From contig NZ_AUGD01000007.1 in NCBI RefSeq assembly GCF_000426845.1, positions 1 to 64,000 on the forward strand: a stretch of 64,000 nucleotides of DNA, written 5' to 3'. Shown here in pieces: positions 1 through 9,030 of this stretch. Below the pieces are notes generated by a model that was not told where the DNA came from, ran no database searches, and saw only the letters and a list, made by a program, of their open reading frames with translations. A program made the position numbers and the translations under genes. The DNA comes from Bradyrhizobium sp. in8p8 (GTDB lineage Bacteria > Pseudomonadota > Alphaproteobacteria > Rhizobiales > Xanthobacteraceae). Within the stretch, counting starts at the first letter, position 1. Every line of letters begins with the position of its first letter.

Positions 1-743
1 GCGACCGCGTGCGGACGAGCGGCGCTGACAGGTTCGTCCCGCCGGTGCTCGATGGCAACGTGCACAAGGCCGTCGGAGCCGGTGGGGTCAAGCGAACCGC
101 GCGTACGGCAAAACCGTGTGGTCCTGACCGTCGTTGCTACGGTCAAGCGTTGGCGAATGCGGCAGTCGCGTCAACCGGCGCGGGCGCCGGTGAATTTCGC
201 TGGGGCGAGGGAGGCCAGAAGGAACTCGGCTCCCGGGAGAGCGCGGCATAAGCCGTCCGACCATCGCGCAGGGAAGGCCGTGTGTTGGGCTTCACCTGTA
301 TGCTGCTGTGCGGTTTCCTGCGTGCACCTTTTGCGCAGCAGACCGCGGGTGCCGCCGGCACTCGGCCTTCCCTGCGCCCTCTTGGTTTGGAGTGCGGAGA
401 GATCAAGCAAAGCTCGGGTGAAGCAGCCGCGAGAACGGGAAGGCATGTCTGCGAGCCGACACGCGCATTTGAGAACGGCGGCGATGCCGCCCTTGCTCTG
501 TCGTTGCGAGCGCAGCGAAGCAATCCAGAATTCGTCCCCGGCGACAGTGTGGATTGCTTCGTCGCAGAAGCTCCTCGCAATGACGAGGCGGAGAGGGCGT
601 GCGCAAGACTCCACCTTCTTGCCCCGGACGCACCGCAGCGTCCCCGTGAGGACACGCTGCTAGGTCGCGATGAAGCTGCTCGCCTGAATTTTTTGTCAGA
701 ATGGGGAATAGTCATTCCCTATACCTATCTTGAGTCCAAGAGA
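1..743. other. Region without a supported gene
   Basis: Several open frames overlap here on both strands, but none has a recognisable domain, a convincing ribosome-binding site or a composition that favours it over its rivals. The region probably carries the 3' flank of a gene lying before the window and the leader of the MFS gene. The only structured item seen is the palindromic repeat at about 499-586. Confidence 0.6.
499..586. repeat. Palindromic intergenic repeat (GAAGCAATCCA type)
   Basis: The left arm contains GCGAAGCAATCCA at about 515-527 and the right arm TGGATTGCTTCG at about 549-560, followed by CTCCTCGCAATGACGA. The arms can fold into a long imperfect hairpin. The same word family recurs at 53385-53460. 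Such elements are widespread between genes in Bradyrhizobium-type genomes. Confidence 0.75.
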
Positions 744-1937
744 ATGACCATGAATGCCACGATCGAGAGCACGCCCGGCCCGGATACGCTGTCCCAGCGC
801 CTGACCGTCGTGCTCGCTGCGGCTTGCGGCATGGTCGCCGCCAACATCTACTATGCCCAGCCGCTGATCGCCCCGATCAGCGCCGCGCTCGGCCTGTCGC
901 ATGCGGCGGCGGGGCTGATCGTCACAATGACGCAGATCGGCTACGGCACCGGGCTGCTGCTCATCGTGCCGCTCGGCGATCTCGTCGAGAACCGTGCCCT
1001 GATCTGCGCGGTGATCATGCTCGGCGCTGCGGCGTTGCTCGCTGCCGCCTTCGCGACCCATGCGCTGCCGTTCCTGCTTGCCGCATTGTTCATCGGGGTC
1101 GGCTCGGTCGCCGTGCAGATTATCATTCCCTATGCCGCGCATCTGGCACCCGAAGCCATCCGCGGCCGCGTCGTCGGCAACGTCTCGACCGGGCTGATGC
1201 TCGGCATCATGCTGGCGCGTCCGGTGTCGAGCTTCATCACTGCAGCGCTGTCCTGGCACGCGGTGTTCTTCTGCTCGGCCGCGCTGATGATCGTACTCGC
1301 CGCCGTGCTCTGGATGACGTTGCCGAAGCGCAGGCCGCTCGCGCGGATGCACTATGGCGAATTGTTGCTGTCGATGCCGCAGCTGGTGCGGGCCACGCCG
1401 CTGCTGCGGCGCCGCGCGCTCTATCAGGCGAGCCTGTTCGGCGCCTTCACTTTGTTCTGGACGGTGGCTCCGCTCCAGTTGGCCGGCGAATTCGGTTTCA
1501 CCCAGCGCGGCATCGCGCTGTTCGCGCTCGCCGGCGTTGCCGGCGTATTCGCCGCACCGATCGCCGGACGGCTCGCCGACAGCGGCCACAGCCGCATCGC
1601 GACACTGGTCGCGATGCTGCTCGCGGCGGCCGGCTTCCTCGCGACCTATATCGGCGTCCCCGGCTCGATGCTGAACCTCGCCTGTCTGGTCGTGGCTGCG
1701 ATTGCCATCGACATCGGCGTCCAGGGCAACGTCGTGCTCGGCTTCCGCGCCATCTTCGCGCTTGGGCACGAGCACCGCAGCCGCCTCAACGGCCTCTACA
1801 TGGCGACGTTCTTCGCGGCCGGTGCGGCGGGCTCTGGGGTCGGAGCCTTCGCCTTCGCGCAGGGCGGCTGGATGCTTGCATCGGCCATTGGCCTCGCGCT
1901 GCCCGTCGCCGGCCTGCTCTATGCGGCGACTGAATGA
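744..1937 (+). CDS. MFS transporter, DHA1-like drug/solute exporter
   Basis: A 397-residue major facilitator with about twelve hydrophobic segments. The first helix carries NIYYAQPLI (about residues 35-43), typical of a DHA1-type subgroup often annotated as arabinose-efflux-like permeases. Helix 2-3 has the loop GDLVENR, a variant of the MFS motif A. The open frame runs upstream to 282 without a stop, but that extension is hydrophilic and crosses an intergenic repeat. The ATG at 744 (or 750) gives a normal N-terminus. The gene stands alone, with a 437-bp gap after it. Export of small molecules by proton antiport is the family function; the substrate cannot be told. Confidence 0.85.
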   Translation: MTMNATIESTPGPDTLSQRLTVVLAAACGMVAANIYYAQPLIAPISAALGLSHAAAGLIVTMTQIGYGTGLLLIVPLGDLVENRALICAVIMLGAAALLAAAFATHALPFLLAALFIGVGSVAVQIIIPYAAHLAPEAIRGRVVGNVSTGLMLGIMLARPVSSFITAALSWHAVFFCSAALMIVLAAVLWMTLPKRRPLARMHYGELLLSMPQLVRATPLLRRRALYQASLFGAFTLFWTVAPLQLAGEFGFTQRGIALFALAGVAGVFAAPIAGRLADSGHSRIATLVAMLLAAAGFLATYIGVPGSMLNLACLVVAAIAIDIGVQGNVVLGFRAIFALGHEHRSRLNGLYMATFFAAGAAGSGVGAFAFAQGGWMLASAIGLALPVAGLLYAATE

Positions 1938-2374
1938 CCGCCAGCATGCCCGGATGTGGCCCATTCACCAACGGCGCAAGGATGCAATTCCGTCTCGCGG
2001 TCACTGCGGCGCCGTAGCACTTTGATCGCAGACCCTCCTGGTTAACGGGCGGCAGGGGGAAGGCTGATGAAGCGTGCGGGGCTGTTCGGCGTACAGCGGG
2101 GGCGGCCATGGTCGTGCCAGGCGTTTCTGCTTGGGCTGGTGGTCGTCTAATGTCCGTCCTGCTTCAGGGCATTTGCGTCGCGCTCGGCGTCAGAAGCGGC
2201 GGACTGAAGCCTTCGGCCGAGAGCGCGGTAACGAATCCGCAATAGACCTTCTCGCGCACGTTGCGCCCGCGCAACAGTCCGGCAACCATCCGCGAACTTG
2301 CCGGGCGCCGCTAACTTTTCGAAAAAGATTTGGCCGCAGTTTCTCCCGCGGGAATGACGAGGGAGTCTTCAATC
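1938..2374. other. Intergenic gap of about 440 bp
   Basis: Open frames in this stretch are short or overlap one another and show no recognisable protein. No clear terminator, promoter consensus or RNA structure was identified. Confidence 0.5.
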
Positions 2375-2572
2375 ATGAACGGTCACGCCATCCTGGAGAA
2401 CGTGCGCCGCTACCGTGGCATCGCATCGCTCTATCGCCAGACTGCTGCATTCCGCCCGGGCCAGAGCTGGTCGCTGCTGGAGCAGGCCAGGGATTGGGAA
2501 GCGCGGGCGTTGTCGGAGCTCGAAGCCTATTTCGCGACGCGCAGCGACTGCGCCGCCTCGCTCGCGGCCTGA
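2375..2572 (+). CDS. Small hypothetical protein, paralogue of the one at 12846
   Basis: A 65-residue soluble protein with the pattern ENVRRYR-x2-ASL-x-RQ-x-AA-x-RP at residues 8-28, then W-x-LL-x-QA and EL-x-AYF. The 70-residue protein at 12846-13058 shares the same pattern in the same order, so the two are paralogues that sit outside the two ends of the Calvin-cycle locus. A GAGGGAG-like ribosome-binding site precedes the ATG at 2375. It is predicted to be helical with no signal peptide or membrane segment. Function unknown; members look like lineage-specific small proteins. Confidence 0.75.
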   Translation: MNGHAILENVRRYRGIASLYRQTAAFRPGQSWSLLEQARDWEARALSELEAYFATRSDCAASLAA

Positions 2573-2710
2573 TCTCAAGCCATCGGCCCGGCCGCGAACC
2601 GGCGCCGGGGAGGCGCCGCCGCCCACGGGGCGACTACGGAGTTGCCTGCGCATCCTACTGTGCTAGCAACGCGCGGATCGACATCTTCTTCACGTCGGCC
2701 GGGGCACGCG

Positions 2711-2803
2711 ATGACCACCTTCAACCGCATCTTCACGACCGAGCGTCTGCTCCAGATCATCTTGGTGCTGATGGCGACCTTGGCCATGAAGCTGATGAGC
2801 TGA
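2711..2803 (+). CDS. Possible 30-residue membrane peptide
   Basis: A short frame starting ATG ACC ACC and ending TGA encodes 30 residues, with a hydrophobic stretch rich in Leu, Ile and Met from about residue 12 to 28. It ends 11 bp before the stop codon of the convergent cbbR gene. No good ribosome-binding site is visible, so this could be chance. It is listed because the hydrophobic block and the location in an otherwise empty 240-bp gap are suggestive. Confidence 0.25.
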   Translation: MTTFNRIFTTERLLQIILVLMATLAMKLMS

Positions 2804-2814
2804 GCGCCTTCGCC

Positions 2815-3792
2815 CTATCGCCCGCCGAGCTCGGGTACGTCGGGCAGATAGTTCGAGCCTTCCGAACCCAGGAAATCGAACATCGCCTGCGCGGGCGGCA
2901 GCAGCACCTTGTCGCTGCGGCGGATCACGTACCATTGCCGGACGATCGGCAGGCCCGCGACATCGAGCACGACGAGCCGGCCCTCGGCGAGCTCATGCGC
3001 CACGGTGTGGGCCGAGATGAAGGCGATGCCGAGTCCGGCGATCACCGCCTGCTTGATGGTCTCGTTGCTGCTCATCTCCATGCCGATGACCGGCTCGAGA
3101 TCCGACTTCTGGAACATGCCTTCCATCAGCGTCCGCGTGCCCGAGCCGGGCTCGCGGGTGAGGAAGGTCTCGTGCACGAGGTCGGTCAGGCTGAGACCGG
3201 AATCCTTCTCCAGCCAGTGCCCCTTGCGCGCGACGATGATGTGCGGATTGCGCCCGAGCTGGCGGACGTCGACGGTGACGTCGGCCGGTGGCCGACCCAT
3301 GACCGCAAAATCGAGGTCGTAGCCGTGCATGGCCTCGCGGATCTCTTCGCGATTGCCGATGGTGAGCTTGATCTCGATCTTCGGGTATCGCTTGGAGAAC
3401 GCCGCGATCGCGTGCGGCACGAAGTATTTCGCGGTCGAGACCGCGCCGAGATGCACGGTGCCGCCGGTCCGCCCCGCAAGCAGGTCGAGCGCACCTTGGC
3501 AGTCCGCGATGGCAGCTTCGACGCGCTCGGCCAGCGCCAGCACCTCCTTGCCTGCGTCCGTCAGCAGCATGCCGTCACCGGTCCGCTGCACCAGCGGCAG
3601 GCCGGCGAGGTCCTGAAGCTGCCGAAGCTGCTGGGTCACGGCCGGCTGGGTCAGCCCGAGATGGCTGGACGCGGCCGTGACGCTGCCTTTGAGCGAGAGC
3701 GCCGCAAGCGAGCGCAACTGCCGGATCGTCAGATGCCGGAGCTGAGCGGCCGCATGGCCGGGACCATTATAAGAAAATTCTTTGAGGCTCAT
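2815..3792 (-). CDS. cbbR: CbbR, LysR-type regulator of the Calvin-cycle operon
   Basis: A 325-residue LysR-family activator. The winged helix-turn-helix lies at about residues 20-80 (LTIRQLRSLAAL, then a recognition helix at TQPAVTQQLRQLQ), followed by a periplasmic-binding-protein-like effector domain at about 105-310. It is divergent from cbbF, the usual position for CbbR. In the family, metabolites such as RuBP modulate DNA binding and activation of cbb genes. The ATG at 3792 is the only start codon in this frame before the HTH. An AT-rich inverted repeat is centred on that start codon, which suggests autoregulation. Confidence 0.93.
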   Translation of the reverse strand: MSLKEFSYNGPGHAAAQLRHLTIRQLRSLAALSLKGSVTAASSHLGLTQPAVTQQLRQLQDLAGLPLVQRTGDGMLLTDAGKEVLALAERVEAAIADCQGALDLLAGRTGGTVHLGAVSTAKYFVPHAIAAFSKRYPKIEIKLTIGNREEIREAMHGYDLDFAVMGRPPADVTVDVRQLGRNPHIIVARKGHWLEKDSGLSLTDLVHETFLTREPGSGTRTLMEGMFQKSDLEPVIGMEMSSNETIKQAVIAGLGIAFISAHTVAHELAEGRLVVLDVAGLPIVRQWYVIRRSDKVLLPPAQAMFDFLGSEGSNYLPDVPELGGR

Positions 3793-3814
3793 TATGAATA
3801 GAAATTTTCCTTAT
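3769..3814. promoter_or_regulatory. Candidate CbbR operator: AT-rich inverted repeat over the cbbR start
   Basis: The arms ATAAGAAAATTCT (3769-3781) and AGAAATTTTCCTTAT (3800-3814) are inverted repeats of each other apart from single-base gaps, with their centre on the cbbR start codon. The region is strikingly AT-rich against its GC-rich surroundings and contains several T-N11-A half-sites of the LysR type. It lies about 100 bp upstream of cbbF, so one site could serve both autoregulation of cbbR and activation of the operon. The assignment to CbbR is an inference from position. Confidence 0.55.
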
Positions 3815-3913
3815 TAAGCTGCCCCTGTCAATCTCCTGATGCCGGGACTGGGCGCACCAAACCTCCAGCGGGGAGGGACAATAGGTGCGGCGCCGGCAAG
3901 GGGATGGACGCAG

Positions 3914-4951
3914 ATGATTGGGCAACTCAGGCTGGATGACCACCTTCAACGGTATTCAGAGACCGTTCCGCACGCGCTAGCGGTGGCGGGCGCCGTCGAT
4001 GCCATCGCAGCCGCCGCTATCGAAATCGCGGATCTCATCGCCTCGGGCGATCTAGCGGATGCTTCGGGCCTGACCACCGGCCGCAACAGCGACGGCGATC
4101 TCCAGCGCGATCTCGACGTGCAGGCGGATGCGATCCTGCGCCGCCGCCTCGGCAGGCTGCCGATCGCGGCGCTGGCGTCGGAGGAGATGCGTGAGGCTCA
4201 GATCGTCGATCGTCAGGGCCGCATCTGCATCGCGATCGATCCGCTCGATGGCTCCTCCAACATCGACATCAACATGACCGTCGGCACCATCTTCTCGATC
4301 CTGCCGGCACCCGATGATCTCTCGCTCGCCTTCCACCAGCGCGGTTCGGCGCAGCTCGCCGCCGGCTTCGTCACCTACGGCCCCCAGACCTCGCTGGTGC
4401 TGACGCTCGGCGAGGGCGTCGACATCTTCACGCTCGACCGCAAGGCGGGCTGCTTCCGCCTCGCGCGCAGCGGCGTGCAGATCTCCGAGGCCTGTGACGA
4501 GTTCGCGATCAACGCGTCCAATCGCCGGCACTGGGATCCGCCAGTGCGCGCCTTCATCGACGAATGCCTCGCCGGTGTCGAAGGCCCCGCCAACCACGAT
4601 TTCAACATGCGCTGGATCGGCTCGTTGGTCGCCGAGGCCTATCGCATCCTCACCCGCGGCGGCGTGTTTCTCTATCCCGCGGACGCGCGCGCCGGCTACG
4701 GCGACGGCCGCCTGCGCCTGACTTACGAGGCGCATCCGATGGCGATGATCATCGAGCAGGCCGGCGGCTCCGCAACCACCGGACGCGAGCGCATCGTGGA
4801 GCTGTCGGCACAGAGTCTGCACCAGCGCGTCCCGCTGATCATGGGCTCGAGCAACGGGGTGCGGCGCGTCGAGGAATTGCATTGCGATCCGCTGCTGGTC
4901 GCGAGCGTCTCGGCGCCGCTATTCGCGCGGCGCGGATTCTTCCGGCTCTGA
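3914..4951 (+). CDS. cbbF: Fructose-1,6-bisphosphatase, class I (CbbF)
   Basis: A 345-residue class I fructose-1,6-bisphosphatase. The metal and substrate motif DPLDGSSNID is at about residues 109-118, and the acidic SEEM that precedes it in the family is also present. It removes the C1 phosphate from fructose-1,6-bisphosphate in the regenerative phase of the Calvin cycle. The frame is open back to 3839, but the ATG at 3914 gives the normal N-terminus. First gene of the cbb operon, 13 bp before cbbP. It may also act on sedoheptulose-1,7-bisphosphate, as in other autotrophic bacteria. Confidence 0.93.
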   Translation: MIGQLRLDDHLQRYSETVPHALAVAGAVDAIAAAAIEIADLIASGDLADASGLTTGRNSDGDLQRDLDVQADAILRRRLGRLPIAALASEEMREAQIVDRQGRICIAIDPLDGSSNIDINMTVGTIFSILPAPDDLSLAFHQRGSAQLAAGFVTYGPQTSLVLTLGEGVDIFTLDRKAGCFRLARSGVQISEACDEFAINASNRRHWDPPVRAFIDECLAGVEGPANHDFNMRWIGSLVAEAYRILTRGGVFLYPADARAGYGDGRLRLTYEAHPMAMIIEQAGGSATTGRERIVELSAQSLHQRVPLIMGSSNGVRRVEELHCDPLLVASVSAPLFARRGFFRL

Positions 4952-4964
4952 GCGAGGCGATCCC

Positions 4965-5840
4965 ATGTCCAGGAAGCATCCGATCATCTCCATCACGGGC
5001 TCCTCCGGCGCCGGCACCACCTCGGTCAAAAAAACCTTCGAGCAGATATTCTTCCGTGAGAAAGTCAACGCTGCCTACATCGAGGGCGACGCCTTTCATC
5101 GCTACGACCGCGCCGAGATGCGCGCGCAGATGGCCAAGGAGGCCGAGCGCGGCAACAAGCATTTCAGCCATTTCAGCCCCGAAACCAATCTGTTCGAAGA
5201 GCTCGAGCGGGCCTTCCGGGATTACGGCGAGACCGGGACTGCGGTGACGCGGCACTACGTCCACGACGCCGAGGAGTCCGCGCTGCACGGCGCCGCGCCC
5301 GGCACCTTCACCGAGTGGAAGCGGCTGCCGGAGAACTCCGACCTGCTGTTCTATGAGGGCCTGCACGGCGCGGTGGTCACGGACAAGGTCAATGTCGCGC
5401 GCTACGCCGACCTCAAGATCGGCGTCGTGCCTGTCATCAATCTCGAATGGATCCAGAAGCTGCACCGCGACCGCAGCGCGCGCGGCTATTCGACCGAGGC
5501 CGTCACGGACACCATCCTGCGGCGGATGCCGGATTACATTCACTACATCTGCCCGCAGTTCACCGAGACCGACATCAACTTCCAGCGCGTGCCGACGGTG
5601 GACACCTCCAATCCCTTCGTGGCGCGCTGGATCCCGACGCCGGACGAATCGATGGTCGTGATCCGCTTCAAGAACCCGCGCGGCATCGATTTCCCCTATC
5701 TGCTCTCGATGCTGCCGCAAAGCTGGATGTCCCGCGCCAACTCGATCGTGTGCCCCGGCGCCAAGCTCGATCTCGCGATGCAGCTGATCCTGACGCCGCT
5801 GATCATGCAACTCATCGAGCGCAAGCGAAGCCTGAAATGA
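4965..5840 (+). CDS. cbbP: Phosphoribulokinase (CbbP)
   Basis: A 291-residue proteobacterial phosphoribulokinase. The P-loop GSSGAGTTS lies at about residues 9-17 and is followed by EGDAFHRYDR, the substrate-binding region of the family. It phosphorylates ribulose-5-phosphate to ribulose-1,5-bisphosphate using ATP, a reaction unique to the Calvin cycle. It follows cbbF by 13 bp and precedes cbbT by 28 bp, all on the same strand, so it is co-transcribed. Length matches the bacterial family. Confidence 0.95.
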   Translation: MSRKHPIISITGSSGAGTTSVKKTFEQIFFREKVNAAYIEGDAFHRYDRAEMRAQMAKEAERGNKHFSHFSPETNLFEELERAFRDYGETGTAVTRHYVHDAEESALHGAAPGTFTEWKRLPENSDLLFYEGLHGAVVTDKVNVARYADLKIGVVPVINLEWIQKLHRDRSARGYSTEAVTDTILRRMPDYIHYICPQFTETDINFQRVPTVDTSNPFVARWIPTPDESMVVIRFKNPRGIDFPYLLSMLPQSWMSRANSIVCPGAKLDLAMQLILTPLIMQLIERKRSLK

Positions 5841-5868
5841 TCCGCGACACCAACAACGGGAGGATCTT

Positions 5869-7887
5869 ATGAACATCTCGGTACATGCCGAAGCCGACCT
5901 CTATGCCGTCGCACATAACGACCTCGCAAACGCCGTCCGCTTCCTCGCGATCGACGCCATCGAGACCTCGCAGTCGGGGCATCCCGGCCTGCCGATGGGC
6001 ATGGCCGACGTCGCGACCGTGCTGTTCTCGCGCTTCCTGAAATTCGACTCGGCGCATCCGAACTGGCCGGACCGCGACCGCTTTGTGCTGTCGGCAGGTC
6101 ACGGCTCGATGCTGCTCTATGCGCTGCTGCATCTGACCGGCGGCGATGTCAGCCTGGACGACATCAAGGCCTTCCGGCAGTGGGGCTCCAAAACGCCGGG
6201 CCATCCCGAATACGGCCACACGGCCGGCGTCGAGACCACGACCGGCCCGTTGGGGCAAGGGATCGCCACCGCGGTCGGCATGGCGCTCGCCGAGCGTATG
6301 GCCAATGCGCGCCATGGCGACGGCCTCGTCGATCACTTTACGTATGTCATCGCCGGCGACGGCTGCCTGATGGAAGGCATCAGCCAGGAGGCGATCTCGC
6401 TTGCCGGTCATCTCCAACTCGGCCGGTTGATCGTGCTGTTCGACGATAACGGCATCTCCATCGACGGGCCGACCTCGCTGGCGACCTCCGACGACCAGCT
6501 GGCACGCTTTGCAGCCTCCGGCTGGTCGGTGCGTCGAATCGACGGCCACGATCCCGAAGCCATTGCGCAGGCAATCGCCGAAGAGCGCGAAACCGAGAAG
6601 CCGTCGTTGATCGCCTGCCGCACCATCATCGGCTATGGTGCGCCTGATCGGCAGGGCACCGAGAAGGCGCACGGCGCGCCGCTTGGTACCGAGCAGACCG
6701 CAGCAGCGCGCCGGGCGCTGGGCTGGGACTATCAGCCCTTCGTCGTGCCGATCCCGATCCTCAAAGCCTGGCGGATGATCGGGCAACGCGGGCAGGTCGA
6801 TCGCCTCGCCTGGCTTGATCGCTATGAATGCGCAACGCCCGAGCAGCGCGACCTGTTCGTCGAGGGCAGAGCCGTTGCCTTGCCCGCCGCCTATGCACTG
6901 GCCGCGGCGAAGTTGCGCGAGCGCTTTGCATCCGAGCGTCCGAAGCTCGCGACGCGGCAGGCCTCGCAACAGGTGCTTGATGGCATCGCCGGGACGATTC
7001 CCGGCCTTGTCGGCGGCTCCGCGGACCTGACACATTCGAATCTGACGCACGCCAGGGCGCAGGCGCCGGTCAAGAGCGGTGCGTTCGCGGGCGACTACAT
7101 TCATTACGGCATTCGCGAGCATGGCATGGCCGCTGCGATGAACGGCCTCGCGCTGCATGGGGGCTTCATCCCCTACGGCGGCACGTTCCTCGCGTTTTCC
7201 GACTACAGCCGGCCGGCGATCCGGCTCGCGGCCCTGATGCGGCTGCGCGTCATCCACGTGATGACGCACGATTCGATCGGCCTCGGCGAGGACGGCCCGA
7301 CGCACCAGCCGGTCGAGCATCTCGCGGCGCTGCGCGTGATTCCCAACCTGCTCGTGTTCCGGCCGGCTGATGCGGTGGAGACGCTGGAGGCCTGGGATTG
7401 CGCATTGAGCGCGGAGCATCGTCCGTCCGTGTTGTGCCTGTCGCGGCAGGCATTGCCGACTTTCCGCAGCGATGCGCGCGGCAAAAATCGCGTCGCGCGC
7501 GGTGCCTACCTCGTCGTCTCCCCGGACGGCGGCCGCGACGTGACGTTGATGGCAACCGGCTCGGAGGTCTCGATCGCGCTGGATGCTGCCCGCCTGCTAG
7601 CGACCGAGCACATCCGTGCGGCCGTCGTCTCGGCGCCGTGCTTCGCGCTGTTCGAGGAACAGCCGGAAGATTACCGCGCCACGGTGCTCGGCACAGCGCC
7701 GCGCGTCGGTATCGAGGCGGCCGTGCAGGGCGATTGGTCACGCTGGATCGGGATGGAGGGCGAATTCGTCGGCATGCGTGGCTTCGGCGCCTCGGCGCCC
7801 GCAGCCGTGCTGTACCGCGAATTCGGCATCACGCCGCAAAGCATTGCGGAAGCCGCCCGCCGGGCGATTGCGCGCAAGAGCCAATGA
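5869..7887 (+). CDS. cbbT: Transketolase (CbbT)
   Basis: A 672-residue transketolase of full family length. The N-terminal thiamine-diphosphate domain shows GHPGLPMGMAD (about residues 37-47) and the GDGCLMEGIS motif for ThDP and Mg binding. The pyrimidine-binding domain contains GIREHGMAAAMNG. It transfers two-carbon ketol units between sugar phosphates in RuBP regeneration. An AGGAT ribosome-binding site precedes the ATG. The stop codon is followed by an AAGGAGGA sequence that serves the next gene, cbbA. A separate housekeeping transketolase is likely elsewhere in the genome. Confidence 0.94.
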   Translation: MNISVHAEADLYAVAHNDLANAVRFLAIDAIETSQSGHPGLPMGMADVATVLFSRFLKFDSAHPNWPDRDRFVLSAGHGSMLLYALLHLTGGDVSLDDIKAFRQWGSKTPGHPEYGHTAGVETTTGPLGQGIATAVGMALAERMANARHGDGLVDHFTYVIAGDGCLMEGISQEAISLAGHLQLGRLIVLFDDNGISIDGPTSLATSDDQLARFAASGWSVRRIDGHDPEAIAQAIAEERETEKPSLIACRTIIGYGAPDRQGTEKAHGAPLGTEQTAAARRALGWDYQPFVVPIPILKAWRMIGQRGQVDRLAWLDRYECATPEQRDLFVEGRAVALPAAYALAAAKLRERFASERPKLATRQASQQVLDGIAGTIPGLVGGSADLTHSNLTHARAQAPVKSGAFAGDYIHYGIREHGMAAAMNGLALHGGFIPYGGTFLAFSDYSRPAIRLAALMRLRVIHVMTHDSIGLGEDGPTHQPVEHLAALRVIPNLLVFRPADAVETLEAWDCALSAEHRPSVLCLSRQALPTFRSDARGKNRVARGAYLVVSPDGGRDVTLMATGSEVSIALDAARLLATEHIRAAVVSAPCFALFEEQPEDYRATVLGTAPRVGIEAAVQGDWSRWIGMEGEFVGMRGFGASAPAAVLYREFGITPQSIAEAARRAIARKSQ

Positions 7888-7906
7888 CCAACAAGGAGGA
7901 CGTCTC

Positions 7907-8992
7907 GTGGCCCGTATCACACTTCGGCAACTGCTCGATCATGCCGCCAGCCACGGTTATGCCGTGCCGGCGTTCAACATCAACAACATGGAGCAGGGCA
8001 TCGCGATCATGCAGGCGGCAGCCGAGGTCGATGCGCCTGTGATCATGCAGGCCTCGCGCGGCGCGCGCAGCTATGCCGGCGACCTCATGCTTTCGCACAT
8101 GATCGACGCGCTGGAGCGAACCTATCCGGACATCCCGCTCTGCATGCACCAGGACCACGGCAATGATGAGGCGACGTGCGCCTCGGCCATCGCCCATGGC
8201 TTCACCTCGGTGATGATGGACGGCTCGCTCAAGGCCGATGCCAAAACGGCGGCGGACTACGATTACAACGTTGCGATCACCCGCCGCGTCGTCGATCTCG
8301 CGCACTGGGTCGGCGCGTCAGTCGAAGGCGAGCTCGGCGTGCTTGGCTCGCTCGAGCAGGGCGGCGGGGAGCAGGAGGATGGGCACGGCGTCGAGGGCAC
8401 AGTCGGTCACGACCAGCTACTGACCGATCCGGATCAAGCCGTCGATTTCGTGCGCGCGACGAAGGTCGATGCACTCGCGATCGCGATGGGCACCTCGCAC
8501 GGTGCCTATAAGTTCAGCCGCAAACCGGACGGGGACATCCTCGCGATGCGCGTGGTCGAGGAGATCCATCGGCGACTGCCGAATACGCATCTGGTCATGC
8601 ACGGCTCCTCCTCCGTGCCGCAGCCGCTCCAGGACATGTTCAACCAGTTCGGCGGCGAGATGCCCCAGACCTGGGGGGTGCCTGTCGAGGAGATCGTCCG
8701 GGGCATCAGGAGCGGCGTGCGCAAGGTCAATATCGACACGGACTGCCGCCTCGCGATGACCGCGGTGTTCCGTAAGGTCGCGTCCGAGGCGCGCTCCGAG
8801 TTCGATCCGCGCAAGTTTCTCAAGCCGGCAATGGATGCGATGCGCGAGCTTTGCCGCGAGCGCTTCGAGCAATTCGGCACCGCGGGCCATGCGAGCAGGA
8901 TCAAGGTGGTCCCGATGAGCGAGATGGCGCGTCGATATCGCGCCGGCGAACTCGATCCGCGCGGCGACGCCCGCGAGTCCGTGGCGGCCTAG
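7907..8992 (+). CDS. cbbA: Class II fructose-bisphosphate aldolase (CbbA)
   Basis: A 361-residue zinc-dependent class II aldolase. Conserved blocks include the N-terminal VPAFNINN, the zinc-ligand region CMHQDHGND, SVMMDGS, and HGSSSVPQPL. It condenses dihydroxyacetone phosphate with glyceraldehyde-3-phosphate, and with erythrose-4-phosphate to give sedoheptulose-1,7-bisphosphate. The start is GTG at 7907, chosen because an exact AAGGAGGA ribosome-binding site lies 7-8 bp upstream and because the product then begins MARITLRQLL as in the family. It overlaps nothing and sits 38 bp before cbbL. Confidence 0.94.
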   Translation: MARITLRQLLDHAASHGYAVPAFNINNMEQGIAIMQAAAEVDAPVIMQASRGARSYAGDLMLSHMIDALERTYPDIPLCMHQDHGNDEATCASAIAHGFTSVMMDGSLKADAKTAADYDYNVAITRRVVDLAHWVGASVEGELGVLGSLEQGGGEQEDGHGVEGTVGHDQLLTDPDQAVDFVRATKVDALAIAMGTSHGAYKFSRKPDGDILAMRVVEEIHRRLPNTHLVMHGSSSVPQPLQDMFNQFGGEMPQTWGVPVEEIVRGIRSGVRKVNIDTDCRLAMTAVFRKVASEARSEFDPRKFLKPAMDAMRELCRERFEQFGTAGHASRIKVVPMSEMARRYRAGELDPRGDARESVAA

Positions 8993-9030
8993 CCAATCCG
9001 AAAGACCAGAGAAAAGAGCAGGAGAGAGAC

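Noticed and set aside
282..743. N-terminal extension of the MFS protein
   Set aside because: It crosses the palindromic repeat at 499-586, is hydrophilic and lacks similarity to transporters; the start at 744 is normal.
696..1964. A 422-codon open frame on the minus strand
   Set aside because: Antisense to the MFS gene, very rich in Arg, Gln and His, with no domain; high GC keeps such frames open.
2074..3801. A 575-codon open frame on the plus strand over cbbR
   Set aside because: Antisense shadow of cbbR joined to intergenic sequence; composition unlike a protein.
5812..7419. A 535-codon open frame on the minus strand over cbbT
   Set aside because: Antisense to the transketolase, no domain and no ribosome-binding site.
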